Origin: Verrucomicrobiales bacterium
Lineage (GTDB): Bacteria; Verrucomicrobiota; Verrucomicrobiia; Verrucomicrobiales; DEV007
Length of the DNA: 64,000 bases
NCBI GenBank assembly: GCA_016795385.1
Contig: JAEUHI010000082.1
Span: 1 to 64,000 of the forward strand
Direction of reading: 5' to 3'
This document shows positions 49,884-58,321 of the stretch, piece after piece. Both the position numbers and the translations under genes were made by a program. The notes below the pieces were generated by a model, which saw only the letters and a list, made by a program, of their open reading frames with translations, made no database searches and was not told the DNA's origin. The first letter of the stretch is position 1, and the number at the start of each line of letters is the position of its first letter.

Positions 49884-50054
49884 GTTGCTAGGAATTTCCT
49901 TTCTCATCCCCTCGGCTCCCTTCCCGCCGAAGGCCCGGGGTCGGAGGGGGTTCGGTTGCTAGGAATTTCCTTTCTCATCCCCTGTTGCTAGGAATTTCCT
50001 TTCTCATCCCCTCGGCTCCCTTCCCGCCGAAGGCCCGGGGTCGGAGGGGGTTCG
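49884..50054. repeat. Tandem 71-bp repeat units (TTGCTAGGAATTTCC family)
   Basis: A 71-bp unit beginning GTTGCTAGGAATTTCC and ending GGTCGGAGGGGGTTCG occurs at 49884-49954 and again, identically, at 49984-50054. Between them is a 29-bp copy of its first part (49955-49983). A diverged relative lies at 53873. The gap 49863-50256 (394 bp) holds this array and otherwise no gene I can identify; it ends at the IS91-type transposase. Confidence 0.9.
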
Positions 50055-50256
50055 GGGGGAGGTAGGGGGCGCTCAGGGCCATCAAGGGCAAGAATCGCCC
50101 GAATCAGGCCCTCAGGTCAACGATTTTCCGGCGGGTTTCGCAGGTTCGCGGAAAGAACGCCCGAAAATCTTGCTTTCGGGGCATGGGTAGACGCTCCCGC
50201 TCGGTTCCGGCTTCGAAACCAAGTGGGTTTTCCAGTGCAGCCTTCCGGAGGGGACT

Positions 50257-51768
50257 TCAGTTCACCCCGGCGACCGACCACTCCTCCTCGGGAAACGGAT
50301 CGGGCGCGTCGAGGACGAGGCGGCGTCCGTCGCCAAGGTCCAGTTCGGGCGCAGCCCAGGCAGAGTTTGCCTCCGCCCACCGATCCGGTCCGAACTCCTC
50401 GAAATCGTCCCGCCAGATGGCGTGAGGCGGAGCTTCAATCGGCACCATCGTGTCGATGTCGAAAGGCGGGTCCGGCGGAGGTGGCAAAGCGACGATCGCT
50501 TCCCACAATCCGTAAAGTCGCAGAAAAAACTCAACTTCACTTCGCCGGATCATCGTCCCAATGACCTTCATCGTGCCGCGGCAACAGGGACATTTGTGCG
50601 GGTCCTCACCCCAGACCTTCATGATGAGATCGCGCCAGAGAGGACGGAGGGAGCGTCCGCTCCGTGGTTCCGGCGCATGCAAAATGAAGAGAGTCCCGGA
50701 TGGGGGTCCCTCCTGCCGATCGGGCCTTTTCGCCTCCGCCATCTCCGGCCTCTTCCTGCCCGTCTTCGCCGCCATTCCCCGGCTCTTGTTTGAATAGAGC
50801 CCGTAGTAGCGGACCGTTTGCTGCCCTTTGGGCGGAATGTGTTCCACCGTCGCGGCGAGGAAGTCCACGGCCTCGAAGATCTGGAAGTTGCGTTTGGTGT
50901 GCCAGCTCCGCTTGGATCGATAGATGACCTTGCCGGTCGATTCGTTCCAGGTGATTTTTTCCAGCGAGAAGGGGGCGCGCAAGAGGTATTCCGCCAGACG
51001 TTTCCTCCCTTCGACATCCTGCGGAGCGACGGGTTTCTCCCCGGCGTCGAGGCTGAACCCGCTGTGGGTCCAGGCGAGGAGTTGGCGGAGTTTCCGGTCA
51101 CTGATGAGCTTTTCCCGACGAAGCAGGGCGAGGAACCGGTGCCGGAAAAGTTCGGCGAGCGGTTCGATCGGGTCGGCGGGAAGGACGTGGAAGCGCCCGT
51201 CGCGGTCCACCAGCCCGGAGGCGGCGAGCACGTGGAGGTGAGGATGGAAGTTCAGGTAGTCGCCGAAGGTCTGCACTGCGGCGACGGCGGCGAGTCGGCC
51301 ATCCGGCAACTCGAGCCTCGCCCGCATCCAGTCCTGGAGGCTGTCGATGGCCGTGCTGAAGAGATGGTCGAGCAGCTTGCGCCGCTTGCGGAAAATGCCA
51401 CGGAGGGGTTTGGGCATGGTGAAGACGAATTGCCGGTGCGGCACGTCGAAGCAGAGGACGCGGGCAATCCAATCACCGGTCTGGCGGACTTTGCGCTGAT
51501 GACAACTCGGACAAAAGTGGCGCGTCTTGCAGGTGAAGGCGAGAAGGCGCTCGTGCCCGCAATCGGGGCACTGGAGCCTCGTGAAACCGGCGGCAAGGTC
51601 GCCGCAGCGGTGGAACTGGCGAACGACCTCGACGGCGTCGTGACGGAGGGGACCGTGGATGGGGCGATGGCGGTGTTCGTAGCCCGCGACGAAATCGGAC
51701 CAGCAGCGGTGGACGACTTGCCAGAGCGGCGAGGCTCGGGGACGGCGCGGGCGGTAGACGGAGGGCAT
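50257..51768 (-). mobile_element. IS91-family (Y2, rolling-circle) transposase
   Basis: 503 residues. The N-terminal zinc-binding part has LQCPDCGHE and CKTRHFCPSCHQRKVRQT, then the HUH motif FHPHLHVLAASG and the two-tyrosine-type helix VRYYGLYSNKSRGMAAK, the order found in IS91/IS801 transposases. A second Cys pair, CPCCRGTMKVIG, sits near residue 400. IS91 elements move by rolling circle without terminal inverted repeats, so the ends are hard to place. Two hairpins with GTTC/GAAC cores lie at the start-codon side (51769-51822) and may be the terminus there. The open reading frame is intact, so the element may still be active. Confidence 0.9.
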
Positions 51769-51822
51769 GATAACTGTTCGTGAGAACAGTTATCAGAAAA
51801 GAGTGTTCACGAGAACTCTTTT
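51769..51822. promoter_or_regulatory. Two adjacent palindromes upstream of the IS91-type transposase
   Basis: GATAACTGTTC (51769-51779) and GAACAGTTATC (51784-51794) are perfect 11-bp arms with a four-base loop. At once follows AAAAGAGT...ACTCTTTT (51797-51822), which also contains GTTC-N4-GAAC. Shared GTTC-N4-GAAC cores suggest a common binding partner, either the transposase acting at an element end or a repressor. Confidence 0.7.
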
Positions 51823-51915
51823 CGAGAGTTTGGGCCACCTCGCGAAACGACCAATTTTCGCAAGCAAGGGGAAGTTGAAATCAGGATCCGTCGGTGCTCC
51901 CAAACCCGATTTTCC

Positions 51916-52284
51916 TCAATCCTCAGAAACCGGCCCGCTTCGCCGGATGCGGATGGCCCGCGGCGTCACGACGGCGAACGCACCGTTCAACTCGCGTTCA
52001 TGGGTCGCGAGGGTTGCGACGAGCAGCCCGGCCTTTGCCGCAACGGGCAGCCCTGCCAGCCTCAGGAGAATCACGCCGTGATGGACGAGGGAACGGCGGA
52101 AGACGAGCTCGCCAAAATCCTTGTCTTCAGTGATCAGCATGGCTTCGGCCGAATTCGCGGTGGCGAGGACGACTTCGTCGGAGATCCCCGGCTCCATTTC
52201 GGCGACTGAAATCACCTCATGTCCGGCCTCGCGCAGCTTCAGAATGACACCGCGGTCGAGGTTCTCGTCGGCGACGAGCTTCAT
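51916..52284 (-). CDS. DUF5615 PIN-like toxin candidate
   Basis: 122 residues. MKLVADENLDRGVILKLREA, then HEVISVAEMEPGISDEVVLA and AMLITEDKDFGELVFRRSLV, are the DUF5615 (PF18480) pattern: a Mut7-C/PIN-like fold with acidic residues D6, E7 and D-x-D (ITEDKDF). These pair with DUF433 antitoxins, and its start overlaps the preceding DUF433 stop by ATGA (52281-52284). It is expected to be a nuclease toxin; activity in this family is little characterised. It sits beside the IS91-type element. Confidence 0.82.
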   Translation of the reverse strand: MKLVADENLDRGVILKLREAGHEVISVAEMEPGISDEVVLATANSAEAMLITEDKDFGELVFRRSLVHHGVILLRLAGLPVAAKAGLLVATLATHERELNGAFAVVTPRAIRIRRSGPVSED

Positions 52285-52526
52285 GCCGCCCGATGGGGAG
52301 CCGCATAAGGTGGGGCCGGATAGACCACATCCGCCCGCAAGGCTTCCGCCGCGAACTCGATCGCCGCGAGAACGGCCTCACGCGTCAGACGCGGATGCTC
52401 CTCGACGATCCCCTCGATCGTCTCACCGGCGGCGAGTCGGTCGAGGATGCCCTCCACGGTGATGCGCGTTCCGGCAACGACCGGCTTTCCCATCATGACA
52501 TCGGGGCGGGATTCGATCAGGTTCAT
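52281..52526 (-). CDS. DUF433 antitoxin-like protein
   Basis: 81 residues from the ATG at 52526. IESRPDVMMGKPVVAGTRIT, then VEGILDRLAAGETIEGIVEE with HPRLTREAVLAAIEFAAEAL, is the DUF433 (PF04255) winged-helix pattern with the usual G-KPxxxGTR opening. It is coupled by ATGA overlap to the DUF5615 gene, the standard order for this pair. The longer upstream frame (to 52757) is translated imperfect-repeat DNA and was rejected. The protein probably binds its own promoter and neutralises the partner. Confidence 0.85.
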   Translation of the reverse strand: MNLIESRPDVMMGKPVVAGTRITVEGILDRLAAGETIEGIVEEHPRLTREAVLAAIEFAAEALRADVVYPAPPYAAPHRAA

Positions 52527-52589
52527 GGAGGGAAGTTTAGGCGATCCGATGCCGGGATTCAAGGTCGGATGGACGGGTGCGGATTCAAC

Positions 52590-52700
52590 GCGAATGGCCG
52601 CGGAAGCCCGCGAATTTCCGCGAATCCTGCGGGTGGAAGAAGTCGGATACGCGGATTTGCGCAGAATCGCTGCGCTTCCGCGGATGACCGCAGATCGCAA
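52590..52700. repeat. Imperfect short-period GCGGA/GCGAA repeat
   Basis: The non-coding stretch before the RND remnant is dominated by variants of GCGGA/GCGAA about every ten to fifteen bases on either strand (GCGGAAGCCCGCGAATTTCC, then CGCGAATCC, TACGCGGATTTGCGCAG, CGCTTCCGCGGATG). Such intergenic repeats are common in large environmental genomes; the function is unknown. No gene is seen in 52527-52713. Confidence 0.4.
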
Positions 52701-52713
52701 GGCCCGCAAAGAC

Positions 52714-53872
52714 CTACGCTTTCTTTTCCACCCTCTCCACCGCCGTCTGCACCACATAGTACAACATCGGCACCACCGCTAAACTCAGAAACGTCGCCGC
52801 GATCATCCCGCCGAACACGGCGGTCCCGATCACCTTCTGACTCTCCGACCCGGCCCCGCTCGCGATCAGCAGCGGGATCACCCCGAAAATGAACGAAAGG
52901 GCCGTCATCATGACCGCGCGGAAGCGCAGCTTCGTCGCCTCGATCGCCGCCTCGAGGACGGTCTTGCCTTTCTCGCGCAGGACCTGGGCGAACTCGACGA
53001 TGAGGATGGCGCTCTTCGTTGACAGCCCGATGAGGAGGACGATGCCGATCTGGGTGTAGACGATGTTTTCCATGCCGCGCCACCGGATCGCTAGATACGC
53101 GCCGAGGAGGGCGGTGGGGACGGAGAGGACGACGGAGATGGGGATGGTCCAGCTCTCGTACTGGGCGGCGAGGACGAGGTAGACGAGAATGATCGAGAAC
53201 AGGAAGATGAGGCCGGTGGTGCCGGTGGCCGCTTTCTCCTGGAAGGAGAGCCCGGACCAATTGTAGCCCATGCTCTCGGGCAGCTTGCGGGCGGCCATGT
53301 CCTCCATGATGCCCATGGCCTCGCCCTAGCTGAAACCGCCCTCGGGCTGGCCGAGGATCTTCACGGAGGGGTAGAGATTGAAACGGGTCACGGTCTGGGG
53401 CCCGAAGGTCTCTTCGACGTTCGCGAGGGAGCCGAGGGGGATCATTTTTCCCGAAGCGCCGCGCAGCTCGAGCCGGCGGATGGCCCCGGGATCGGCGCGA
53501 TAGGGGGCGTCGGCCTGGGCGTAGACCTTGAAGATGCGGCCAGGAGGGTGAAGTCGTTCACGTAGGCGGAGCCGAGATTCACCTGGAGGGTCTCGAAGAC
53601 GGAGGGCAGCGGCGTGCCGGTGCGGAGGACCTGGTCGCGGTCGATGTCGACAAGGGGCTGGGGCACGTTCGCCCGGAAAGTGGTGCTCATGCCGGCGAGA
53701 CCGCTCTGGGCGTTGCCGTCCTCGATCAGCTCCTGAGCGACCTGCTGGCGAGTCTCGAAACCGACGCCCCCGCGGTCCTGCAGCATGAAGGTGAATCCGC
53801 CGGAGGTGCCGACGCCGGGGAGGGAGAGCATGGGGAAGGCGAAGGCGACGGAGTCCTTGAAACGCATCAGTA
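52714..53872 (-). pseudogene. Truncated, frameshifted RND efflux pump (AcrB/HAE1 family)
   Basis: The frame from about 53867 reads VAFAFPMLSLPGVGTSGGFT and VNLGSAYVNDFTLL, equivalent to the second porter region of AcrB-type pumps. At about 53541 one base is missing (NDFTLLAAS instead of NDFTLLGRIFKVYAQADAPY in the next frame). At 53326-53328 a TAG replaces a Tyr codon in GGFS-stop-GEAMGIMED. The rest (IFLFSIILVYLVLAAQYESW, GIVLLIGLSTKSAILIVEFA, to VVPMLYY) is a normal C-terminal membrane half. The first ~600 residues of a ~1040-residue pump are missing, and the cut end abuts a TTGCTAGG-type repeat at 53873. The gene is dead by three independent lesions. Confidence 0.9.
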
Positions 53873-53945
53873 ATTGCTAGGGATTCGCTCTTTCATCCCT
53901 TTCGACTTCTCGCCACCCTTTGGGCTGGGTTGGAGGGGGCGGAGC
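53873..53945. repeat. Diverged single copy of the TTGCTAGG repeat at the RND truncation point
   Basis: ATTGCTAGGGATTCGCTCTT, then TCATCCC and, after a spacer, GGTTGGAGGGGGCGG, follows the same order as the units at 49884 with substitutions and small gaps. It marks the exact place where the RND homology stops. The rest of the gap to 54177 holds no recognisable gene. Confidence 0.6.
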
Positions 53946-54177
53946 AGGCGGAGGAACGGCAAAGCGGGCTTCATTTCGAAGCATTTTGCGCTGAAATCGG
54001 TCCCTTGGTCAACCGGTCTCCCGAAATTAACTGGTTTGCGGAATCGTAACGGCCCTTTTCCGTGGAGTTTGGGCACGAAACCACGCCCCATGTCCATTTT
54101 TTGGGCAAAGATCCCAGCCTTTCAGCTTTCTGCGGTTTTTGACCCTCAATCCCAGCGGAAGGCAATCACGGTTCCCG

Positions 54178-56961
54178 TCACCCCGCCAGAATCTGATCCA
54201 GCACGTAGGGCAGGATGCCGCCGGCGTTGTAGTAGTCCACCTCCGCGGGCGTATCGAGGCGCACCTTGAGCGGGATCGTCAGGCTCGATCCGTCGCTCTT
54301 ATGAGCCACGAGGGTCGCGGTCTGCATGGGCTTCAGCTCACCGGCGATGCCGACGATGTCGAAGGTCGCGTCGGCGAGGTCCTTGACGAGGTCGTAGTCG
54401 GCCGGGTCGGCGAAGTTCAGCGGCAGCACGCCCATCCCGATGAGGTTGGAACGGTGGATGCGCTCGAAGGACTTCGTGACGACGGCGCTGACGCCGAGGA
54501 GGCGCGTGCCCTTCGCGGCCCAGTCGCGCGAGGAACCCATCCCGTAATCCTCGCCGCCGATGACGACGAGCGGCGTGCCCTCGGCCTGATAGGCCATCGA
54601 GGCATCGTAGATGAAGGTGGGCTTCGCTCCGGCGACCGGGGCGATCGTCGTGTCGGGCGCGGCGACGTCACTCTTGCCGAAATACTGCGTGTAACCTCCC
54701 TCGACGCCGGGGCACATCAGGTTCTTGATGCGGACGTTCGCGAAGGTGCCGCGGGTCATGACGCGGTCGTTGCCGCGACGGGCGCCGTAGGAGTTGAACT
54801 CGGCCTTCTCGACGCCGTTCTCGAGGAGATACTTGCCCGCGGGCGAGGTCGCCTTGATCGAGCCGGCCGGGGAAATGTGGTCGGTCGTGACGGAGTCGCC
54901 GAAGATGCCGAGGGGACGGGCTCCGACGATGTCGGTGCTGGCGCCTTCTTTCGTCGTGAAAAAGGGCGGCGACTGCACGTAGGTCGATTTCGGATCCCAG
55001 GTGTAGGTCGCACCGGTGGTGCCGTGGATCTCGCCCCACTTCGGATTGGCGGTGTCGACGTTGCCGTAGAGTTTCGCGTAAACCTCGGGCTTCAGCGCGG
55101 CATCGAGCTCGGCGCGGATCTCGGCCTGGGTCGGCCAGAGGTCGGCGAGGAAGACGGGCTCGCCCTTCGTGTCCATGCCGATCGGTTCGGTCGTGAGATC
55201 GAGATCGACGCGCCCGGCGAGGGCGTAAGCGACGACGAGCGGGGGCGACATGAGGAAGTTCGCCCGGATCGAGCCGTGGACGCGGGCCTCGAAATTGCGG
55301 TTGCCGGACAGGACCGAGGCGCAGACGAGATCGCCCGCCTTGATGGCGTCCTCGATCGCCGGATGGAGCGGACCGGAGTTGCCGATACAGGTGGTGCAGC
55401 CGTAGCCAACCGTTTCAAACCCGAGCTGGTCGAGCTCCTTCTGGAGCCCGGTCGCCTCGAGGTAGTCGGTGACGACGCGCGAGCCGGGCCCGAGCGAGGT
55501 CTTCACGAAGGGCGGCACGGTGAGGCCGCGTGCATTCGCCTTCTTCGCGAGGAGGCCGGCCGCGAGCATCACGCTCGGGTTCGAGGTGTTCGTGCAACTC
55601 GTGATCGCGGCGATGAGGACGGACCCATGCTTGATCTGCGTATCGACGCTGATCGCGGTGATGGTTTCCCCGGCCACGAGCGGGTTCTCGAATTCACCGG
55701 CAGGCGAATCGAGGTGCAGCGCTGCCACGGCACCGCGCTTGGCTTCCTCGATGCCGAAGCCACCCGAAGCGGCGGGAGCGGTGAGGAGGGCGTTGAACTT
55801 CTCGCCGAGGACGGGCACGTCGATGCGGTCCTGCGGACGCTTCGGTCCGGCGACGCACGGAACGATGCTGGCGAGGTCGAGCTCGATGAGGTCGGTGTAG
55901 TCGCACTCGCCCTTGCCGGGGATGCCGAAGAGGCCCTGGGCCTTGTAGTAACTCTCCACGGTGGCGCAGAGCTCCTCGCTGCGGCCGGTGCCGCGGAGGT
56001 AGTTGATCGTCTCGCCGTCGACGGGGAAGAAACCCATCGTCGCGCCATATTCGGGGGCCATGTTCGCGATCGTGGCGCGGTCGGGCAGGGAAAGGGCGGT
56101 GGCGCCGGGTCCGAAGAACTCGACGAACTTGCCGACGACGCCGTGCTTCCGCAGGATCTCGGTGACGCGCAGGGTCAGGTCGGTCGCGGTGACGCCTTCC
56201 TTCAGTTCGCCATGGAGGTAAACGCCGACGACCTCGGGAACGAGGAAGGTGACGGGCTGGCCCAGCATGCCGGCCTCGGCCTCGATCCCGCCGACGCCCC
56301 AACCAACGACGCCGAGGCCGTTGATCATGGTCGTGTGCGAGTCGGTGCCGACGAGGGTGTCGGGATAATAGACGCCGTTCTTGGAAAGCACGCCCTTGGC
56401 GAGGTATTCGAGGTTCACCTGGTGGACGATGCCGATCCCGGGAGGCACGACGGAGAAGGTCTCGAAGGCCTGCTGGCCCCACTTGAGGAATTCATAGCGC
56501 TCGCGGTTGCGGATGAACTCGATCGCCATGTTGCGGTCGAGGGCGAGCTGCGAACCGGCGAAATCGACCTGCACGGAGTGGTCGACGACGAGATCGACGG
56601 GCACGAGCGGCTCCACCTTCGAGGCGACGGCCCCGCGGGCCACGGCGGCGTCGCGCATCGCGGCGACATCGACGAGCAGCGGCACCCCGGTGAAATCCTG
56701 GAGGACGATGCGGGCGACGGTGAAAGGGATCTCGTATTCGCCGGGAGCCTTCGCGTTCCAGTTCGCGAGATTGCGTACGTCCGCCTCGCTCACCTTGCGT
56801 CCGTCGACGTTGCGCAGGACCGACTCGAGCACGATGCGGATGCTGACAGGCAGGCGGCTCAGATTCGCGGCCACGCCGGATTCGGCGAGAGCGGGCAGGG
56901 AGTAAAATTTGCCCTCGGCTCCGGAACCGGTGGTGAAATGGCGGACAACATCAAGACTCAT
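54178..56961 (-). CDS. acnA: Aconitate hydratase A
   Basis: 927 residues, standard length for AcnA/IRP-type aconitase. The 4Fe-4S ligands are seen as AITSCTNTSNPSVMLAAG and TVGYGCTTCIGNSGPLHPAI. The substrate-binding DSHTTMINGLGVVGWGVGGI and the swivel-domain GMGSSRDWAAKGTRLLGVSA (arginine-containing) are intact. The enzyme isomerises citrate to isocitrate in the TCA cycle; apo-forms can bind RNA in other bacteria. The stop is 300 bases from the RND remnant. No TCA gene adjoins it. The gene starts with ATG at 56961, and the upstream frame adds no homology. Confidence 0.97.
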   Translation of the reverse strand: MSLDVVRHFTTGSGAEGKFYSLPALAESGVAANLSRLPVSIRIVLESVLRNVDGRKVSEADVRNLANWNAKAPGEYEIPFTVARIVLQDFTGVPLLVDVAAMRDAAVARGAVASKVEPLVPVDLVVDHSVQVDFAGSQLALDRNMAIEFIRNRERYEFLKWGQQAFETFSVVPPGIGIVHQVNLEYLAKGVLSKNGVYYPDTLVGTDSHTTMINGLGVVGWGVGGIEAEAGMLGQPVTFLVPEVVGVYLHGELKEGVTATDLTLRVTEILRKHGVVGKFVEFFGPGATALSLPDRATIANMAPEYGATMGFFPVDGETINYLRGTGRSEELCATVESYYKAQGLFGIPGKGECDYTDLIELDLASIVPCVAGPKRPQDRIDVPVLGEKFNALLTAPAASGGFGIEEAKRGAVAALHLDSPAGEFENPLVAGETITAISVDTQIKHGSVLIAAITSCTNTSNPSVMLAAGLLAKKANARGLTVPPFVKTSLGPGSRVVTDYLEATGLQKELDQLGFETVGYGCTTCIGNSGPLHPAIEDAIKAGDLVCASVLSGNRNFEARVHGSIRANFLMSPPLVVAYALAGRVDLDLTTEPIGMDTKGEPVFLADLWPTQAEIRAELDAALKPEVYAKLYGNVDTANPKWGEIHGTTGATYTWDPKSTYVQSPPFFTTKEGASTDIVGARPLGIFGDSVTTDHISPAGSIKATSPAGKYLLENGVEKAEFNSYGARRGNDRVMTRGTFANVRIKNLMCPGVEGGYTQYFGKSDVAAPDTTIAPVAGAKPTFIYDASMAYQAEGTPLVVIGGEDYGMGSSRDWAAKGTRLLGVSAVVTKSFERIHRSNLIGMGVLPLNFADPADYDLVKDLADATFDIVGIAGELKPMQTATLVAHKSDGSSLTIPLKVRLDTPAEVDYYNAGGILPYVLDQILAG

Positions 56962-57122
56962 CTTTATTCAGGTGCTGGGGATAAGGATCGCGGGTCGGAC
57001 CCGACAGGGTTGGCAGAAAAGACCCGATTCCCTCGACGGCAGCCGGGGAAAGCGGGTCCGGACAAAAGCGCCGGAGCTTAAAGCACGTTCCGGGCCGGTT
57101 CAACACCCTTTCAGCCAAAGAG

Positions 57123-57141
57123 CGGCGCGTTTTCCGCGCCG
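57123..57141 (-). terminator. Hairpin after the ROK regulator gene
   Basis: On the minus strand CGGCGCG-GAAAA-CGCGCCG forms a perfect 7-bp stem, 15 bases beyond the ROK stop. The following CTCTTTGG is a poor U-tract, so termination would be partial. Downstream on the same strand is acnA, which could be read through. Confidence 0.5.
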
Positions 57142-57155
57142 GTAGCCCTCGATTT

Positions 57156-58259
57156 TCAGGCTCCTGCGGGCAGCGGGACCTGGGCGGCGGCGAGCGCCGC
57201 GGCACCATGGGCACCGGCGGTATCGCCGAGACTCGCGGCAATGATGGGAGGGGCGTTGAAATAATGTCCCTCCAACCCCGCGGCGACGGCGGCACGCACC
57301 CGGTCGAGGTAGAGCGATTCGAGCTCGGTGAACGGCCCGGCCATGAAAACCGCCCGCGGATCGAGCATCTGCACGAGGCGTGCGGCGGCGGCGCCATGAT
57401 GGGCGGCCGCGGCGGAGAGGGTCTCGAGGGAGGCTTCGTTGCCATCGCGGCATTCGTTGACGAACTCGACCCAGCGATCGCCGCCGGGCGGCTCACCATC
57501 GATCACGGCACGAACCGAGGCGACTTTTTCGAGCCAATCGTCTCCATTGACGGGCCATCCGCGGATCTCTCCCGCCATCTCGTGCTCGCCCGCGACGAGG
57601 GCACCGTTGGCGATGACCGCCGCGGAGATCCCGGTCCTGACATTGATACAAACAAGATTTTCCGCCGCCGCGAGAGGTCCGAGCCAATATTCACCGAGGA
57701 GGATGGCACGCGTGTTGTTGATGACATGGAGGATATCGGGGCCGAGTTCCAGCTCATCGGAGAGGTCGACGTTCCGCCAATCGGCGATGAAGGGATAATA
57801 GACCGAGATGCGGCTGTCGCGCCGCACGTGTCCCGGCACACCGACGCCCACGGCAATGAGGGGCGAGACGGTCGGGTGTCGCTGGAATTCCGCGATGATC
57901 TGGCGCAGATGTCCGAGCACCTCATCGCGCTCCGGCGCCGCCGAAAGACGCACCTTGCGACGCTCCACCACCTGTTGCGCGAAATCGATGAGCACTCCGT
58001 TCAGATGGCGGCCATCGAAATCAAATCCGGCATAAGCCCCGAATCCTCCCTCGAGGTCGAGGAAGCGGCGGGGACGCCCCACCTCCTTGCGCTCCTCGAT
58101 CCCGGTCTCGCGGACGATGCCGCGCTCGATCATGCTGTCGATGCGACGACCCGCGGTGGACTTTGCGATTCCCAAACGATCGGCGAGGTCGCGCCTCGAT
58201 ATCTCCTTTGCCTTCCTGATCTCCTTGACGATAAGCCTCTCCAGTGTTGCCGGGTCCAT
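57156..58259 (-). CDS. ROK-family transcriptional repressor
   Basis: 367 residues. A winged HTH (LIVKEIRKAKEISRRDLADR, LGIAKSTAGRRIDSMIERG) is joined to a ROK sugar-kinase-like core: FDFDGRHLNGVLIDFAQQVV, AVGVGVPGHVRRDSRISVYY, VCINVRTGISAAVIANGALV and EHEMAGEIRGWPV. The usual ExGH zinc/His motif of ROK kinases (GHMxV) is altered here, as often in regulators of the NagC/XylR type. Such proteins bind a sugar or sugar phosphate and release DNA. It is the last gene of the leftward set Gfo/Idh - MFS - ROK, so it probably controls this set and the divergent monooxygenase pair. Confidence 0.9.
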   Translation of the reverse strand: MDPATLERLIVKEIRKAKEISRRDLADRLGIAKSTAGRRIDSMIERGIVRETGIEERKEVGRPRRFLDLEGGFGAYAGFDFDGRHLNGVLIDFAQQVVERRKVRLSAAPERDEVLGHLRQIIAEFQRHPTVSPLIAVGVGVPGHVRRDSRISVYYPFIADWRNVDLSDELELGPDILHVINNTRAILLGEYWLGPLAAAENLVCINVRTGISAAVIANGALVAGEHEMAGEIRGWPVNGDDWLEKVASVRAVIDGEPPGGDRWVEFVNECRDGNEASLETLSAAAAHHGAAAARLVQMLDPRAVFMAGPFTELESLYLDRVRAAVAAGLEGHYFNAPPIIAASLGDTAGAHGAAALAAAQVPLPAGA

Positions 58260-58321
58260 CCACGGACCTTAACCTGTCTTGAGCATTTTGTGGCAAAAAA
58301 ACTGCGTATTTTAACAAATCT

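Noticed and set aside
49884..50054. CRISPR array
   Set aside because: Only two full units and one partial, directly abutting, with no regular unique spacers and no cas genes.
51769..51822. LexA/SOS boxes
   Set aside because: Gram-positive LexA boxes read GAAC-N4-GTTC; here the order is GTTC-N4-GAAC, and no SOS gene is adjacent.
56990..57035. Eighth copy of the 22-bp repeat upstream of acnA
   Set aside because: Only a CGACAGGGTTGG fragment resembles the core and flanking GATC/ATCGG parts are missing; too weak to count.
54139..57081. 980-codon open frame on the plus strand opposite acnA
   Set aside because: It mirrors acnA on the other strand, has no recognisable domain and owes its length to high-GC codon bias.
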